Shown one piece after another: positions 10,901-19,299 of a stretch of DNA of 64,000 bases. The first letter of the stretch is position 1; each line of letters begins with the position of its first letter. The DNA comes from Branchiostoma belcheri (taxonomy: Eukaryota; Chordata; Leptocardii; Amphioxiformes; Branchiostomatidae). Under the pieces are notes generated by a model that did not search any database, was not told where the DNA came from, and worked only from the letters and a program-made list of their open reading frames with translations. A program made the position numbers and the translations under genes. Where the stretch lies: assembly GCF_001625305.1 (NCBI RefSeq), contig NW_017803985.1, positions 41,199-105,198 on the forward strand. The letters run 5' to 3'.

Positions 10901-11660
10901 TGGTTGAAAACTTCTTTTGTTGGAAACGGCCGAAAATTCATGCGAGCGCGGATTTTATCCATATAATCAAATCAACATGGCCTTAGTTCCGTACGGCAAA
11001 GCCCCGACAGGGGGCGTTCATTGCAAGTTTGAATGTACGATAAATCACGTACAACACCGCCGTGGCCATTCGGGTAGTGACCCCTTTCCACTGGGAGTAC
11101 CCTGGGTGTCAAACTAGTATATGGCCGCTAACCCTTCCCATTCGGCAGCTAGAAGCACTTCGCCCGCCGGTCTAAATTACCGCTACAGGGGTGTTGAGCC
11201 CGAGGGGAATTTGACCAGGATCAACTCCCCCGTAGCAGTTATTTCGACAGGCGGGCGAAAGCCTCTTGGCTGCCGAAGGGATAGGGTTAGCGGCCCTAAA
11301 CGAGTTTGGCACCCAGGATAACTGGGGAGGCGACATTTGAGCGACGAAAAATATAATCAGAAGTTCAAACGATTTAGAAATGTCAGTGCTCGAAATTTAC
11401 ATTGTCCTAATTGCTACTTGAGGAAATTTAAGCCGGGACAACTAAAACGACACTTGGGGACATTTTATGGCATACCTGATTGTGTCATTTCCGAAGCAGC
11501 CGACGTCCCCGTAGCCCATGTCATCCACCATGAAGAGTAGAAAGTTTGGCCGGTCGTCCTGCTTAGAGGTTACTGACGAACACAACAGCAGGCAGAGCAG
11601 AGAAAACCGGACAGAACAAGACCAGACTGGCTCCAAGGACTTTGTCGTTCCCGCTGCCAT
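4590..11660 (-). CDS. STS-like: Steryl-sulfatase-like arylsulfatase, complete, 7 exons
   Basis: This gene encodes a type I sulfatase of the steryl-sulfatase/arylsulfatase D-E-F-H group, which hydrolyses sulfate esters using a formylglycine made from cysteine. Exons, 5' to 3': 11660-11476, 10572-10451, 9545-9423, 7439-6735, 6490-6427, 5928-5708, 4936-4590. All junctions are GT-AG, phases match, and the sum is 1767 nt (588 aa plus stop; human STS is 583 aa). Visible: hydrophobic signal about residues 17-30; metal-binding D46-D47; C86 in [13 protein letters not shown] (C-x-P-S-R); K145 and H147 in GKWHLG; H302 in LKVHTALF; D354-N355 in TSDNGG; K381 in [15 protein letters not shown] near the C-terminus. 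Two hydrophobic segments (about 201-217 and 224-247) sit where STS has its membrane hairpin, so ER-membrane location is inferred. Substrate cannot be read from sequence. Confidence 0.93.
4971..5703. mobile_element. Foldback Harbinger-like element filling sulfatase intron 6
   Basis: TTA at 4968-4970 and 5704-5706 flank an element whose right end is GGTGTGGCC and left end the decayed inverse. Long arms (about 4975-5310 and 5390-5700) are inverted copies of each other. The element makes 733 of the 771 nt of the intron between exons 6 and 7, and its TSD forms part of the GTAAGG donor. Confidence 0.8.
5708..5928 (-). CDS. STS-like: Sulfatase exon 6
   Basis: The exon encodes [20 protein letters not shown] then [11 protein letters not shown] and [19 protein letters not shown]. 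The acceptor at 5930-5929 follows a C-rich tract. The donor GTAAGG at 5707 overlaps the target duplication and terminus of a Harbinger-like MITE that fills the next intron. Confidence 0.92.
6427..6490 (-). CDS. STS-like: Sulfatase exon 5 (64 nt)
   Basis: This short exon encodes [20 protein letters not shown] and PK. It supplies the GGK lysine and the EGGIRVP-like segment that is otherwise missing between exons 4 and 6. The acceptor is tatacag/GA and the donor AA/GTAAGT. Including it restores the reading frame across the gene. Confidence 0.9.
6735..7439 (-). CDS. STS-like: Sulfatase exon 4: central domain with membrane hairpin
   Basis: This 705-nt exon starts GC/AAA TGG (GKWHLG) and ends NGILR/G at a GTAAGA donor. 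It carries [14 protein letters not shown], the two hydrophobic segments of the STS-type hairpin, [20 protein letters not shown] and [10 protein letters not shown]. The hairpin distinguishes the STS group from soluble lysosomal sulfatases such as ARSA. Confidence 0.93.
7495..7650. repeat. Short foldback repeat in sulfatase intron 3
   Basis: GAAGCTTGTCACGTGGCTTC...ATATGGTAGAC is inverted as GGTCTACCAGATACCTTTGA...GTCACGTGAGAAGCTTC. Related sequence recurs at about 7930-8110 and 15990-16130, so this is a small dispersed family. Confidence 0.7.
8552..9379. mobile_element. Harbinger-like MITE split by a LINE insertion
   Basis: The left end GGCCATGTTGATTTGATTAT is preceded by TAA (8549-8551), and the right end ATATGGCC is followed by TAA (9380-9382). 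Between 8576 and about 9012 a plus-strand LINE 3' fragment interrupts it. The rest matches the MITEs at 4239 and 10599. Confidence 0.72.
8576..9012 (+). mobile_element. CR1/L2-type LINE, 3' fragment
   Basis: The frame beginning [20 protein letters not shown] and including [20 protein letters not shown] then SFKQCLE is the conserved C-terminal tail of CR1/RTE-like reverse transcriptases. A GC-rich 3' UTR and a short GATACA-type tail follow at about 8935-9012. Confidence 0.72.
9423..9545 (-). CDS. STS-like: Sulfatase exon 3
   Basis: The exon encodes [20 protein letters not shown] and continues to [11 protein letters not shown], the segment before GKWHLG in STS-family proteins. The acceptor is ctgtag/GC and the donor G/GTGGGT, phase 1 at both ends. 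It lies just downstream (gene sense) of a 22-bp minisatellite in intron 2. Confidence 0.9.
9616..9795. repeat. 22-bp-type minisatellite in sulfatase intron 2
   Basis: About eight degenerate units of ACAGTGCAATTTTACTAGTA, alternating with GAATACAGTG variants. It lies 70 nt upstream (gene sense) of exon 3. Confidence 0.8.
10056..10427. repeat. Foldback element with an N gap at its apex
   Basis: The arm 10070-10225 (CTTTCCAACACTGAGTAAAT ... GATTGCAGCAAAGATTCGTA) is the inverse of 10262-10415. The 20-N gap lies at the hairpin tip. It lies in sulfatase intron 2, with its edge 24 nt from exon 2. Confidence 0.85.
10232..10251. other. Assembly gap (20 N)
   Basis: Twenty N mark an unsequenced hairpin apex of unknown true length. 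Confidence 0.99.
10451..10572 (-). CDS. STS-like: Sulfatase exon 2: catalytic C-x-P-S-R exon
   Basis: This 122-nt exon encodes 40 full codons, [14 protein letters not shown] through RYPVRS, including [13 protein letters not shown]. The Cys is the residue converted to formylglycine in active sulfatases. The acceptor is tatcacag/G and the donor is G/GTAAGC. Foldback and MITE insertions approach to within about 25 nt of both ends, which shortens the intron sequence available for splicing signals. Confidence 0.92.
10599..10982. mobile_element. Harbinger-like MITE in sulfatase intron 1
   Basis: TTA duplications at 10596-10598 and 10983-10985 flank GGCCATGTTGATTAGATTAT and its inverted partner. 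The internal sequence matches 4239-4589. Its edge is only 26 nt from the acceptor side of the catalytic exon. Confidence 0.82.
11080..11335. repeat. Foldback MITE in sulfatase intron 1
   Basis: Arms of about 90 bp: CCTGGGTGTCAAACTAG...GGCCGCTAACCC on the left, and the inverse on the right (GGGTTAGCGGCCCTAAACGA ... TTTGGCACCCAGG). An open frame across it is a by-product of the GC-rich arms. Confidence 0.8.
11476..11660 (-). CDS. STS-like: Sulfatase exon 1: signal peptide and first metal-binding Asp pair
   Basis: The ATG at 11660 opens a short N-terminal stretch, a leucine-rich signal core and then [16 protein letters not shown], whose DD pair binds the active-site metal in sulfatases. The exon ends in phase 2 at a GTATGC donor (11475-11474) and joins in frame to the exon at 10572. 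The start was chosen because it is the only Met upstream of the signal core in this frame. Confidence 0.9.
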
Positions 11661-12196
11661 GTTGGAACTGCAAATACTTGGGAGGTCAACTTTTATAGGT
11701 GTCTATACACTTGTTTTGCCCTCCACTCCACTTATATATTCATACTTGTGGTAAATTCAAATAAAACTAGAAAGGCCGACATTTGCTCAAGAGCAAACGC
11801 AGCATGGCTTTACCACATCCCCCATACCAAAATGGACCTATCCCCCTCCCTCACAAATGGATTGTTCCTAAGTCACCCCTATTCAAAATGTGGATTGTTG
11901 TAACAGTCTATACCCCCATGCAGCAATGGGATCTTCCAATGCCCTTTGCTGTTAAACAATTACGTGTTGTACTTTAACATTCTGTTTACCCATGGCCAAC
12001 TGTCAAACGCGAATGATAAGCTCAACTAGAACTGTTTATTCAAGGCTTGTGACTTAAAGAACTGTCTATAGAAAATACATTGCAGCTTTACCAACAGGCA
12101 TGTGCCAAGCTAAGAGAGCCGGGTAGCCAAAGGTCAAGGTCAATTTTGGGCCTCCTGGTGGCTGACCTTAGTGCTGCAGCAGAACTTCCAGTTTTT

Positions 12197-14124
12197 ACCT
12201 CCATGAAAAATGGAGGTATTGTTTTGGGCGTGTCTGTCTGTATGTCTGTCTGTGTGTGTGTCTGTCTTTCTGTCTGTGTTTCCGAAACTTTGTTGTCAGC
12301 ATAACTTCAGAACGCCTTTATGGATTGTGATGATATTTGGCATGTTGGTAAGTCTTGGAAAGACAAAGGTCAAGGTCAAATATGAGCCTCCTGGGGGATG
12401 ACCTTGGTACTGCAGCAGAACTTCCAGGTTTTGTATCTTTTGTTCTGAACAAGCTATGGTCTTGATTTTTTAATGACAGATAGCTTATCCTGTCAGGAAT
12501 ATGTGGTGTAAGTTTGGTTTTTCTAGCGGCTAGTTCTGGAACTGCAGGTTAGTTTCTGTTAAAAACTTTTAAAGCCAATAAGTCCAGATTGGAACAACGT
12601 ATTTTCATCATTTTTGGTGTGTAGGTACCTGAGAGAGAGTTGTACACAATTAAATGCAAATTATGCAAATAAGGACTCAATTTGCATAATTAATGAGGGA
12701 ATTCTATAAGTGTTTTATATAATGGTACTGCTATACATGTAATCTATTTAATCTTTGGCAGGCAGAACATCAGCAGATACCAGTTATGCGAATGTGAACT
12801 AATTTGCACAATTAATGTGAAAATTTTGTGACTCCTTATTGGTGAATGGTTGGAATTTTTATACCTTGTGACATGTGTAAGTTACATAAAGTTTAGCACC
12901 ACTATGCATATACTAGTATTATGTTAATGTTGAGGTTATTTGCATAATTAATGAGGACATGTTGACATGAAGTATGACAAAGCAAGCCCATATTTCATGG
13001 AGGTATGAGATCTCAGAACTCTTGTTGTATCTTTTATCCTGGACATGCTATGGTCTTGAATTTTTGGTGACAGATAGATTTTCCTGTCAGGAATAAGTGG
13101 TGTGGGTTTGGTCCCCCTAGTAGCTTGTTCTGGAACTGCAAGGCGCCTTCGGGCGAAATCTTAGAAAGCCAATAAGTCCAGATAGGAACACCATATTTTT
13201 ATCATTATTTGTGGGTAGGTAGCTGAGAGAAAGATGTACATTATTAAACGCAAATTATGCAAATGTGGGCTTTATTTGCATAATTAACAAGAATTCCGAG
13301 ATTTCATACCTCCATGAAATATAGGCTTGATATGTAAATTTCTTCTTTAATTATGCAAATTACCTCTGCATTAACATGATATATGAATCATGATGTATGT
13401 TAACTTGTGATTAAGTTACAGATGTCCCAAGTATGACATTCCCACCATTCACCATTAAGAAATCATAGAATTTTTGCATAAATTATGCAAATTATGTCAT
13501 CATTTGCATAATTAGTATCTGTTGATGTTCCGCCTGCCATAGGTTACATACATTACATGTATGAAAGTAGTATAATGTAAAACACTGTAATTATATAATT
13601 TCCTCATTAATTATGCAAATTAAGTCCTCATTTGCATAATTTGCATTTAATCATGTACAACTCTCTCTCAGCTACCTACACCCAAAAATATATGAAAATA
13701 TGTTGTTCCTAACTGGACTTATTGGCTTTTAAACATTTCACCCAGAAAGTGCCCTGCAGTTCCAGAACAAGCTGCTAGGGGGACCAAACTCACACCACTT
13801 ATTCCTGACAGGAAAAGCTATCTGTCACTAAAACATCAAGACCATAGCATGTTCAGGACGAAAGATACAAAAACCGGAAGTTCTGCTGCGGTACCAAGGT
13901 CATCCACCAGGAGGCCCATATTTGACCTTGACGTTTGTCTTCCTAAGACTTACCAACATACCAAATATCATCATAATCCATAAAGGCGTTCTGAAGTTAT
14001 GCTGACCACAAAGTTGCGGAAACACACACAGACAGACACACACACATACATACATACATACATACATACATACATACATACAGACAGACACGCCAAAAAC
14101 AATACCTCAATTTTTCATGGAGGT
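12197..14124. repeat. 1.9-kb inverted repeat (foldback element)
   Basis: ACCTCCATGAAAAATGGAGG at 12197 is mirrored at 14124. The arms (about 12197-12740 and 13590-14124) are highly similar, including a TCTGTCTG tract, AACTTCAGAACGCCTTTATG and TTGACCTTGACCTTTG-type motifs. The centre has further ATTTGCATAATTAATGAGG-rich copies. The arms could form a 500-bp duplex. Confidence 0.85.
14041..14092. repeat. (CATA)n microsatellite
   Basis: ACACACATACATACATACAT tract in the right arm of the foldback element; the left arm has TCTG repeats at the same place. Confidence 0.85.
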
Positions 14125-14645
14125 AATGAGGAAATTCTATAATTACATTGTTGTACATTATAGTACTTTCATACATGTAATGTATGTAACGTATGGCAGA
14201 TGGAACATCAACAGATAGTAATTATGCAAATGATGACGTAATTTGCATAATTAATGCAAACATTCTATGATTTCTTAATGATGAATGATGGGAATGTCAT
14301 ACTTGGGACCTCTGTAAGTTAATCAAAAGTTAACATCACGATGCATATATTCTGTTAATACAGAGGTCATTTGCGTTTACTAATTAAAGAGGAAATTTAC
14401 ATTATACATATCAAACCCATATTTAATGGAGGTATGAGATCTCGGAACTCTTGTTATTATCATACCTTTTTCTTCTTTTCGTCATCCTGTCAACTGAGGT
14501 GAAGCGTGGTACTATTTCATAATAGCCATCAGTGCGATTTGTGCGATTTTCTGTGACAGGGAGTGAGGGGGATGCTATAACCGCAGACTGAAAAAATAAA
14601 CTCATATAGAATAATTGTGATACAATATTAATTTCTTTCTGTTCA

Positions 14646-15780
14646 GATTTTTGCTGTAGCTGGAGACATTGTACTGGATGTAATAGACATAGTAGGGGTG
14701 TTGACGGCGACCACGCCTAGCAACGACGTCACTTTAACCACGCCTAGCAACAGCAGCGGCACGGGAGTGAATAGTACTGATGGCGTCAGCGTCTGGACGA
14801 AGATAACAAGTAGGACAGCCGTTATTTTCAATTAGATGTTGGAATCAAAATCTATACGTTTTGGCTATTATTTACAAGCAAGCAGGCATGGCAGTATGTT
14901 GATACAATTATCAGAAAAAAGGCGTATCCCGAACATAGACGTTGTAATCTTCTCAATATTTGCATAGAGACTATACGAGCGGACGTATATATACACATGC
15001 TAAACTGAACACTAGATATATACAGGTAGTGGTAGATCTAGTAGTAGCAGTGGTTGTACATGTAGTGGTATTAGTATAAGTAATATTAATATAAGTAGTA
15101 GTAGAGTAGTAGAAGTAGAATTAGTTGTAGTACTAGTAGTACTATTGTAAAAGTAGTAGTAGTAGTAGTAGTAGTAGTAGCAGTAGAACTAGTAGTAGAA
15201 GTAGAAGTAGTAGTAGAAGTAGAAGTAGTAGTAGCTAGTAGTATTAGTAGTCGTAGTAGTAGTTGTAGCAGTAGTAGTAGCAGTAGTAATAGTAGAGATA
15301 CCAGTAGTAGAGATATTTAGTATTAGTAGTAATAGTAGATATACTAGTAGTAGATATGATAGTAGTAGTAGAGGATTTTGTTACAAAAATAGTCATGTAC
15401 AACAAAAGTAGTCCTGTAATCGCAAATTCAGCTTTGCTTTCCTGTGGTTTAGCGTTTTTTTTTTTTGCTAGACTTTTTTTTGCTGGACTTTTTTTTGCCC
15501 GCTCACATTCATTTTGGAGTCTTCAGAGGATGTCATCTTTAACATTAAGTTAGTGTATATATAGAACCCTTATCGCTTGCGTTATACTACAGAACAACAG
15601 AGTGCTGTGCATGATCTGGCTGGTAGCGGCTGGCCTGTAGACGGCCTACATGGCGGGAGAGGCCGTCTATCTGACCGTGGAGCGGTACTTGGATCGGAGA
15701 GACCTGAACGTGCTGTGGCAGACTTTTCTGGACACGCTCATCATCAAATGGGGCGCAGTGGTGGTCTGGCTCTTGATGCT
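14646..15780 (+). CDS. Two exon-like blocks, possible ABC-transporter membrane segment
   Basis: Block 1 (about 14646-14811) follows ttctttctgttcag and reads IFAVAGDIVLDVIDIVGVLT, then a Ser/Thr/Asn-rich stretch, before a possible GTAGGA donor. Block 2 (about 15600-15780) reads VLCMIWLVAAGL, an in-frame TAG at 15638-15640, then TAYMAGEAVYLTVERYLDRR and DLNVLWQTFLDTLIIKWG before a hydrophobic stretch and a GTGAGT donor. The hydrophobic, Y-x(4-5)-R-D-L, hydrophobic layout resembles the ABC_membrane_2/ABCD4 family. This is a weak call. The TAG could be an upstream intron end (ctgtag acceptor) or a pseudogene lesion. No later exons were found. Confidence 0.28.
15026..15372. repeat. (TAG)n microsatellite
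   Basis: Imperfect AGT/TAG triplets over about 340 bp. Confidence 0.9.
15425..15555. mobile_element. Partial Harbinger-like MITE
   Basis: gctttcctgtggtttagc, poly-T blocks and TCTTCAGAGGATGTCATC match the right half of the MITE at 56240. The left half is absent. Confidence 0.5.
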
Positions 15781-15815
15781 GGTGAGTTTACTTCCTGTGA
15801 TTACCTGTTTTAGTG

Positions 15816-15935
15816 AGGGGTCGTCTGGCGTAACGACAGAGTGTTTAGCTCAGGACCAAGAGGTCCCGTGTTCGAGCCCCGTGTTCGAGCCCTGCCACTT
15901 TCCTCTCTTAACCCAGGTGAAAGTATAGTCATCCG
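15816..15935 (+). mobile_element. Decayed SINE head
   Basis: It starts ggggtcgtctggcg like the SINE at 17937 and keeps AAGAGGTCCCGTGTTCGAGC, with the B-box segment duplicated, then loses similarity. The A box is disrupted. Confidence 0.55.
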
Positions 15936-16628
15936 CGTTGAAAGTCTTGTCATTAAAGTTGGTAAACTTGGTATTAAAAAAAAGCTTTAGTTTCTATCAC
16001 GAAAGTTCGTTCCAACACAAAAGGTAAACGTTTTTACCTAGAGCTTCCGACTAGTCTTCAATAGACTGACCCAGTCATGAGAAACCAAGGAAAAGGACTA
16101 GGTGAGAACAACCCCACGTGTTGGAACAGAATTTCTAACTTGAAACAAATGAGTTTGAGTTTTACTGTGTGCTAGTTAGCTCATCCAAAGAAGCTCAACA
16201 GTATTGCAACAATCACCGCACGAAATCCCATATTTAATTACACTTAAAGAAAGTGTAAAGCTACACGCAAGGGAAAAACAAAACCTTCACGCATGCTTTA
16301 CGAATTCGATTTCTGCAGTAAATAGATGTTTGGCTCTTTGTGTTTTTGAGCTTATTTTTCTATTCGTTTATTGTCTCTTTCACAACGCACGAATTTTTGT
16401 AAACAGGATCAAGGACAAAAAGTAGGGCTGGTTATTTATCCCATTTATTTGCTACCAAAAAAAAAAAATTGTCTTGGAAAAGCGTGCTAACTGCATTGAC
16501 ATGTGCTAAAGATTGCAAACAAACAATGACTCATTTTTTTACCATAAAATCATGTCATACCATTTACCTTCTGGTAAAAAAATGGGCTGGCACCCCCTCT
16601 AACCCATTTTTTTACCAAAAGGTCTATA

Positions 16629-17584
16629 GAGCTTATTCACCACACGTCATCATGACGTCACGACCCCTCATGTCCCGTGCGACGCCATTTTGGGGTGCAT
16701 CTCTACAGCGAGTTTCCAAGCGTTGAAATGGCCGACAAACGTTATGTAAACTGTCCTTTGTCCTATTACACGAAGAGTTTACCACCACTCATACCTCTCG
16801 TTACTGGAACAAAATAAAATCTGTTGGGATTGACCCATTTTTGTTGAGTTTTGATCAGTCTGATCGAGACGGCGTCTACCGCCAGCGGAGTCCATTGACG
16901 CGAGCTTCGTATTTGGTACTGGGCAGAAGTTTTTACACACAACATCGGTTCAAACCCTCTAAGAGTCTGGAAGCGTAATGTATCAGGATGTGTAGAGAGT
17001 GTTGTGGGACATGCAGTTGCGTGGTGACAAGTACGTTGTAGTCGGGATACGCAAAAGGTCGCTATTTTGGAACAGCCCCGGACTGTGTCTGGATAATAAC
17101 AAACAAATGAGGGGCCATCGGCCACCGGCCGCCATCCTCAGTCCGCACTGCCGCGACTGTGGCTGGACAAGGTGAGTGTTACAAGTTGCCAGGGCCCTGT
17201 TCTACATGGACATTTACCACAGAGTAAAGGGACAGGTAGCTCCAACAGATTTAACGTGTCCATGGCTATCCACGTTGACATCTACAGGGGGCGATCTACA
17301 GGCCCCTACGCCAGGGTAAAACACACCGATTTCTGATCAGCAAAAAAAAGATAAAAGCCGATCTTGAGAACATACGACGTGGACATGGAGCCAGAACTAC
17401 CCCAAGGACAATGTTACTAACAAGAAGAGTGTTCAAAACGTAGATTGTGGCCCAAAATGCGCAACTATCGCCAAGAGTTTGCATAGCGTACCATAGCGAT
17501 AGGCACCATGTTGCACCCCCTAATGGCGGACAATGCTCGCTGCCGGGGGGAAGAGTCACGTGACCATCTGTGGTGAATAAGCCC
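16629..17584. mobile_element. 955-bp TIR element inserted in a minisatellite
   Basis: The left end GAGCTTATTCACCACA and the inverted right end GGGCTTATTCACCACA match at 15 of 16 bases. The element splits the unit reading ggtctatacctatttacc, duplicating TATA (or CTATA). It carries the degenerate SWIM/YqaJ-like fragment, so it may be a non-autonomous or captured-gene derivative. Confidence 0.68.
16729..17160 (+). pseudogene. Degenerate SWIM/YqaJ-type protein remnant inside a TIR element
   Basis: After ATGGCCGAC, the frame YWNKIKSVGIDPFLLSFDQS continues to ASYLVLGRSFYT and FKPSKSLEA then a stop. Downstream, shifted frames give VESVVGHAV and DKYVVVG. The order D-P-F-x-L, YLV-x-x-x-SFYT, FK-x-x-KSLEA, then K-Y-V-V-x-G resembles the N-terminal half of the multicopy SWIM-finger/YqaJ-nuclease proteins of marine animals. 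That is recognition from memory. Stops and frameshifts show it is dead. Confidence 0.42.
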
Positions 17585-17936
17585 TATACCTATTTACCTT
17601 CTGGTAAAAATGTGCTGGCACCCCCTCTAACCCATTTTTTTACCAAAAGGTCTATACCTATTTACCTTCTGGTAAAAAATGGGCTGGCACCCCCTCTAAC
17701 CCATTTTTTTTACCAAAAGGTCTATCACCTATTTACCTTCTGGTAAAAAAATGGGCTGGCACCCCCTCTAACCCATATTTTTACCAAAAGGTCTATACCT
17801 ATTTACCTTCTGGTAACAAAATGGGCTGGCACCCCCTCTAACCCATTTTTTTACCAAAAGGTCTATACCTATTTACCTTCTGGTAAAAAATGTGCTAAAG
17901 GCCGGTTCAATGCACTGTATGGTTAACGTCACTCGT

Positions 17937-18288
17937 GGGGTCGTGTGGCGCAGTCGGTAGCGCGTTCGGCTCACCCAAGAGGTCCCGGGTTCGAATCCTA
18001 CCCGTGTCACCGATCTTGTGCCCTTGGAAAAAGCACCTTACAGGACTTTTCTCGCTTCACTCAGGTGGAAATGAGTACCTAGCTCTGGTTTTTGACGTCC
18101 CTCGGATAGGACGTTACATGGAGGTCCCGTGTTTGGGGAGAGCTACACCCCACGCACGTTAAAGATCCCACCGCACTTATCGAAAAGAGTAGGGGACCCT
18201 CCCGCTGTGAGTGGCACCTACATGTACAAAACTGGTGTGTCACGCCTAAAGCCGGTTTACCAGTTATGCGAAACAAACAAACAAACGG
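17937..18288 (+). mobile_element. tRNA-derived SINE, full length
   Basis: The head has an A box (TGGCGCAGTCGGTAGCG) and a B box (GGTTCGAATCC) with tRNA spacing, followed by about 200 bp of unrelated core sequence and an (AAAC)n tail at 18271-18285. The long core and simple-repeat tail make it a SINE rather than a functional tRNA gene. Confidence 0.75.
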
Positions 18289-18689
18289 CAGGGATTGCGT
18301 GTGTGCTTGTGTTAGCCTAGTTTTGTGGTCATCGATATTAAAAAAGAACGGAGAACTCTATCCTATGAGATTTAAAGTTTTAGTTCTGGCACGCCTCTAA
18401 GCCTCTAAGAAAATATATACACACAGAAGGGAGCATTGAAAGCGTCTCTTGCTGTCGTCAGACTGGCTGATCTCATGAGCAGTGGATACTCCCACAATTA
18501 CATGATTGTCAACATGTGTATCGATCAGTTTCCCCCACTGACTGTAATAGTTCCCATTATTTGCTTTTGCCCTCGAAATTCTGTTGTGCGTATGTGTGTG
18601 GGTGTGTTTGTGTGTGTAGCTAGCATATCGTTCTGTAGTACTAGTAATAGAGAAGTTTAATAACTCTGGGGAATACTACTGTGGAGGTC

Positions 18690-18778
18690 GCTCGGTGACA
18701 GGTAGCCTGGGCGCCACACATGGATATACTTTGTGTCCAGTGTGCTATATGTTTGGCACCCAGGCTAGGTGACAGGAA
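18690..18778. repeat. Small foldback sequence
   Basis: GGTGACAGGTAGCCTGGGCG is mirrored by TTTGGCACCCAGGCTAGGTG across about 40 bp. Confidence 0.55.
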
Positions 18779-19299
18779 GTAAGGAATCGATTTTACGGCA
18801 CAAACTTTCGCTGACTAATAAGGCAAGGCAGAAATCAGTGTGCCTTTGTCTTGTGAATGGACACCTAAAACCCGCGTGAGAATCATCAAAGTATATTGTA
18901 GACTCATAGAAATATTAGCGGTTTACGTAGGCCGGGAGGACGCGGGGTCATTACCTGCCCATCTTTAATTTTTACCTTTATCAGGAACTCTAGGAAACCT
19001 ACGGAATAGATTTGACGGAGGAAAAAAAACACCTGCTGACCTAGTAGTTTCTGACCTACTTTAGACTTCAAGCAGATGCAGGGTTTTGTATTCACACAGC
19101 TGGAAAATGGGTTAGAGGGGGTGCCAGCACATTTTTTACCAATAGGTAAGTTGGTGATAGAACAAACCAAGTACGTGATATTGCTGTGCACACAATAGTA
19201 TGTACTATTCCTGATCCAATATGTATGCACATAAGGTTAAAAATACAGTTCAATTTTAGATGACTTTCAAATGAACAATTCAATTTTGATAACAATTGT

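Larger units (their letters stand above)
16552..17905. repeat. Hairpin-forming 67-71 bp minisatellite array
   Basis: About six units start near 16552, 17584, 17651, 17721, 17792 and 17862, interrupted by the element at 16629-17584. Each unit contains GGTAAAAAAATGGG and its inverse CCCATTTTTTTACC around CTGGCACCCCCTCTA, so every unit can form its own hairpin. A single inverted copy lies at about 19100-19150. Confidence 0.85.

Noticed and set aside
11121..11321. 66-aa plus-strand ORF
   Set aside because: It falls wholly inside a foldback MITE; open frame caused by GC-rich arms.
4590..11660. Sulfatase as a pseudogene with a missing active site
   Set aside because: The active-site exon and the GGK exon were found by hand, restoring a complete frame.
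14643..14831. Minus-strand ORF with a signal-peptide-like start
   Set aside because: It is antisense to a better plus-strand exon-like block with a good acceptor; the hydrophobicity mirrors a Thr/Val-rich plus frame.
16766..17125. 119-aa minus-strand ORF
   Set aside because: Antisense shadow; the plus strand carries the recognisable SWIM/YqaJ-like remnant.
16552..17905. CRISPR-like array from the 67-71 bp repeats
   Set aside because: Whole units are repeated, not short repeats with variable spacers.
17937..18010. Functional tRNA gene
   Set aside because: A and B boxes are present, but the sequence continues into a long SINE core with an AAAC tail, and the anticodon arm does not pair convincingly.
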